Shown here: one piece after another, positions 5,232 through 5,730 of the stretch | Position numbering within the stretch: the first letter of the stretch is position 1 | How the letters are laid out: every line of letters starts with the position of its first letter | Source of the DNA: Holophaga sp. | GTDB taxonomy: Bacteria > Acidobacteriota > Holophagae > Holophagales > Holophagaceae | Length of the DNA: 5,730 nucleotides | Direction: 5' to 3' | Assembly (NCBI GenBank): GCA_016715205.1 | Contig: JADKBC010000030.1 | Span: 1 to 5,730 of the forward strand | Made by a program: the position numbers and the translations under genes | Notes under the pieces: model-generated | Told to the model about the DNA's origin: nothing | Database searches by the model: none | The model's input: the letters and a program-made list of their open reading frames with translations, nothing else

Positions 5232-5730
5232 TTAGTGCTTGTGTCCATTTTTCTTTGGGCAAAAATGTCCCGCCGGGTCGATTGGCTCGCCGCACTGCGG
5301 ACAGGTTGGCCTGCCGCGGGCGACTACTTCGGCGCCCCAGCGCGCCAGCGACCGAACCTGTGAGCGGGTACACCAAAAACGAACCACGGTGGTATCGGCC
5401 GGGTTTGCGCCCTCATTGACGCTTTCACGGGCCACCACCACAATCAAATCATTGTCGGCGTCGTATCCCAGGCCAATTTCGCCCACCCGGAAAAGTGGGT
5501 CCACTGGCGGATGAATCCGCATCCGTTCTTCGGTAAAATCTGCCGAAGCTTCCATTAAATCTGGGAATTTGTTTTGCAATTCAGCCAAGAACTGTTCAAT
5601 GCCAACGGCAAGAGACTGTACCTGAATTTTTTCAACAATTAAGGTAATCGTCCGTTCTTTTTGCCAACCTTGCAGGTAGAACACCCGCTTGCCCGGTTGG
5701 CCAAGCGCATCTGTTGTAATATGGTTAACT
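5232..5730 (-). CDS. DUF3090 family protein, N-terminus beyond window
   Basis: The - strand frame stays open to the right edge: before the internal GTG at 5684 it continues as VNHITTDALGQPGKRV, which matches the conserved DUF3090 N-terminal region, so that GTG is not the start and only about 10-20 residues are missing. About 165 residues are visible. Conserved blocks are FYLQGWQKERTITLIVEKIQ, QSLAVGIEQFLAEL, PVDPLFRVGEIGLGYD and VVRFWCTRSQVRSLARWG. The tail RPTCPQCGEPIDPAGHFCPK followed by NGHKH has three cysteines and histidines arranged like a small zinc ribbon. The biochemical function is unknown. The family is known to co-occur with the SCO1664 family and with a histidine-phosphatase-like protein (MSMEG_4193 type); the latter would be expected just upstream, outside the window. 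No frameshift is seen here. Confidence 0.9.
   Translation of the reverse strand, partial: VNHITTDALGQPGKRVFYLQGWQKERTITLIVEKIQVQSLAVGIEQFLAELQNKFPDLMEASADFTEERMRIHPPVDPLFRVGEIGLGYDADNDLIVVVARESVNEGANPADTTVVRFWCTRSQVRSLARWGAEVVARGRPTCPQCGEPIDPAGHFCPKKNGHKH

Noticed and set aside
4646..5419. Long + strand open frame (257 codons) over the SCO1664-family and DUF3090 genes
   Set aside because: It lies antisense to two recognisable conserved genes, shows no family motif, and arises from the GC-biased codon use of the other strand.

Overview
The window looks like a piece of a Chloroflexota genome, most likely Anaerolineae. Three things point there: an NBR1-type Ig-like domain in an exported protein, Pro/Thr-rich exported proteins, and the DUF3090 + SCO1664-family pair, which is known mainly from Actinobacteria and Chloroflexi. 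The assignment is from family knowledge and was not tested by a search. No RNA gene, CRISPR array, integrase or transposase is visible.

Layout: two gene clusters converge. On the + strand are the C-terminal end of an exported Ig-like protein (1-540), an epoxyqueuosine reductase gene queG (553-1714), and a CapA-family lipoprotein gene (1711-2887) whose start codon overlaps the queG stop as ATGA. On the - strand, reading from the right edge inward, are DUF3090 (N-terminus beyond position 5730), the SCO1664-family PI3/4-kinase-like protein (5200-4476), a homoserine dehydrogenase hom (4453-3433), and a 65-residue membrane protein (3425-3228). The gaps within the - cluster are 31, 22 and 7 nt, so it looks like one operon. 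Between the clusters, 2888-3227 holds no gene but has three long perfect palindromes, a larger imperfect inverted repeat and a pair of repeats at its ends.

The main oddity is the number of frameshifts. Four of the seven genes (queG, CapA-like, SCO1664-family, hom) read as well-conserved proteins only if small indels are corrected, at about nine sites, many of them in or beside homopolymer runs. Apart from the stops and reading-frame breaks these cause, the coding is intact: motifs continue on both sides, and corrected lengths (about 387, 391, 241 and 341 residues) match the families. I think sequencing or assembly error is much more likely than gene decay. Coordinates below give the full corrected gene spans, with the break points described.

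Functionally, the + cluster joins tRNA queuosine synthesis to cell-surface proteins. The - cluster joins two uncharacterised, co-occurring families to a step of Thr/Met synthesis and a small CxxC membrane protein. I see no clearly new defence or mobile system. The points most worth a second look are the CapA-like protein with altered metal-ligand motifs, the DUF3090-SCO1664-hom-small membrane protein operon, and the palindrome-rich convergent gap.
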